Shown piece by piece: positions 63,013-64,000 of a stretch of 64,000 nt of DNA. The notes below the pieces were generated by a model, which was not told the origin of the DNA, ran no database searches, and saw only the letters and a program-made list of their open reading frames with translations. The stretch lies in NCBI RefSeq assembly GCF_900100955.1, contig NZ_FNCC01000002.1, positions 372,001 to 436,000 on the forward strand, in the 5' to 3' direction. The position numbers and the translations under genes were made by a program. Source of the DNA: Lentzea fradiae (GTDB taxonomy: Bacteria; Actinomycetota; Actinomycetes; Mycobacteriales; Pseudonocardiaceae). Numbering within the stretch: position 1 is the first letter of the stretch; the number at the start of each line of letters is the position of its first letter.

Positions 63013-63308
63013 CTCCCACGTACTACCTGCTGCTGTCGGCACTGCTGTTCAGCATCGGCGCCGTCGGCGTCCTGGTGCGGCGCAACGCCATCGTGGTGTT
63101 CATGTGCGTCGAGCTGATGCTCAACGCGGTCAACCTGAGCCTCGTGACGTTCGCGCGGATCAACGGCTCGCTCGACGGCCAGGTGATGGCGTTCTTCGTG
63201 ATGGTCGTCGCCGCGGCGGAGGTCGTCGTCGGCCTCGCGATCATCATGTCCATCTTCCGCACGCGTCGCTCGGCCTCGGTCGACGACTCGAACCTGCTGA
63301 AGTACTGA
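63009..63308 (+). CDS. nuoK: NADH-quinone oxidoreductase subunit K
   Basis: A 99-residue, three-helix membrane subunit related to MrpC. Two membrane glutamates important for proton pumping are visible, in [16 protein letters not shown] near residue 37 and in [15 protein letters not shown] near 73. GTG 63009 overlaps nuoJ by 4 bp. The start [20 protein letters not shown] is typical. nuoL begins 10 bp after its stop. Confidence 0.96.
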   Translation: MTPTYYLLLSALLFSIGAVGVLVRRNAIVVFMCVELMLNAVNLSLVTFARINGSLDGQVMAFFVMVVAAAEVVVGLAIIMSIFRTRRSASVDDSNLLKY

Positions 63309-63318
63309 GGGGTCACCG

Positions 63319-64000
63319 GTGACGGAACCTGTTGTCGCCAGCGGGGTCGCGAGCTTCGCCTGGCTGCTGTTGGCGCTGCCCGCGTTCGGCGCGGCGGTGC
63401 TGTTGGTCGTCGGCAAGCGCGCCGACAAGTGGGGCCACCTGCTCGGCAGCGGTGTGCTGCTGGCGTCGTTCGGCTACGCCCTCGCGTTGTTCTTCTCCAC
63501 GCTCGGCGTGTCGAACCCCGAGGAGCGGGTGCAGAACCTGCACCTGTGGAACTGGGTCGACGTCAACGCGCTGACCGTCGAGTTCGGACTGCGGCTCGAC
63601 CCGCTGTCGCTGACGTTCGTGCTGCTGATCACCGGTGTGGGCTCGCTGATCCACATCTACTCGGTCGGCTACATGGCGCACGAGGAGGGCAGGCGCAAGT
63701 TCTTCGCCTACCTCAACCTCTTCGTGTCGGCGATGCTCCTGCTGGTGCTGGGCAACGGTTTCGTGACCCTGTACTTCGGCTGGGAGGGCGTCGGTCTCGC
63801 CTCGTACCTGCTGATCGGCTGGTACCAGTACAAGCCGGAAGCCGCCTCCGCGGCCAAGAAGGCGTTCCTGATGAACCGCGTCGGCGACCTCGGTCTCGCC
63901 ATCGCGATCTTCCTGATGTTCAACCGGCTCGGGACCACGCAGTACACCGAGGTGTTCGGCCGCGTCAGCGAGTTCTCCTCCGCCGAGGTCCTCGCGATCA
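63319..64000 (+). CDS. nuoL: NADH-quinone oxidoreductase subunit L (3' truncated by window edge)
   Basis: About 227 codons of the antiporter-like subunit L are visible from GTG 63319 and run off the right edge. Features are LRLDPLSLTFVLLITGVGSL near residue 95, then HIYSVGYMAHEEGRRKFFAY. NGFVTLYFGWEGVGLASYLL, with the conserved glutamate, follows near 152. The lysine region KKAFLMNRVGDLGLAI lies near 187. The full protein is normally over 600 residues with a long lateral helix, so roughly two thirds lies outside. nuoM and nuoN would be expected next. Confidence 0.95.
   Translation, partial: MTEPVVASGVASFAWLLLALPAFGAAVLLVVGKRADKWGHLLGSGVLLASFGYALALFFSTLGVSNPEERVQNLHLWNWVDVNALTVEFGLRLDPLSLTFVLLITGVGSLIHIYSVGYMAHEEGRRKFFAYLNLFVSAMLLLVLGNGFVTLYFGWEGVGLASYLLIGWYQYKPEAASAAKKAFLMNRVGDLGLAIAIFLMFNRLGTTQYTEVFGRVSEFSSAEVLAI

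Overview
This is a GC-rich actinobacterial chromosome segment. It has dense operons with ATGA/GTGA stop-start overlaps, frequent GTG starts, a BldN-type sigma factor, BldC, Rex and menaquinone biosynthesis. Gene order matches what I remember for mycobacteria (glutaredoxin, hemA-C-D-B, hemL, phosphatase, ccs genes, MinD-like ATPase, men genes, menG/menJ) and for Streptomyces (bldN near rex-hemA). The best fit is a filamentous member of the Pseudonocardiaceae (Lentzea/Saccharothrix/Actinosynnema-like). That placement is inference from content and not from a search.

Layout. 1-5.6 kb: regulator, glutaredoxin, acyl-CoA ligase, BldN-like sigma factor with a DUF5667 membrane partner, HAD phosphatase. 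5.7-18.2 kb: a sulfite-oxidase-like enzyme, then rex-hemA-hemC-hemD, hemB, six small membrane proteins, hemL, a histidine phosphatase and a ResA-like thioredoxin lipoprotein. 18.2-20.5 kb: two minus-strand genes (M64 peptidase, AbiEi-like) that split the cytochrome c maturation block. 20.7-25.8 kb: ccdA-resB-ccsB, a MinD-like ATPase, and bldC on the other strand. 26-28 kb: Lrp/AsnC regulator, DUF4229 protein, Cds1-like PLP enzyme. 28-33.3 kb: a six-gene accessory operon that looks like a type VII secretion effector/immunity cassette with unrecognised domains. 33.4-42.8 kb: menA, menE, menB, menD and isochorismate synthase with secreted proteins and peptidases between them. 42.8-46.9 kb: paaABCDE, the phenylacetyl-CoA epoxidase. 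47-52.5 kb: DUF3800 protein, IMPase-like phosphatase, menG, an AbiEi/DUF559 gene bracketed by two copies of a 49-bp palindrome, and menJ. 52.6-64 kb: nuoA to nuoL (cut by the right edge) behind a striking promoter.

The genes work together mainly as a respiratory locus: heme, cytochrome c maturation, menaquinone and complex I. Rex links them. An 18-bp Rex-type operator lies in the rex-hem promoter and two near-perfect ones lie 32 bp apart upstream of nuoA, followed by an unexplained 11-bp-arm palindrome. The most novel-looking part is the 28-33 kb cassette. The C-terminal domain of its large effector recurs in a downstream gene, fused there to repeats shared with the putative immunity protein. 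I saw no rRNA, tRNA, CRISPR array or insertion sequence, and no stretch over 300 bp is without a gene.
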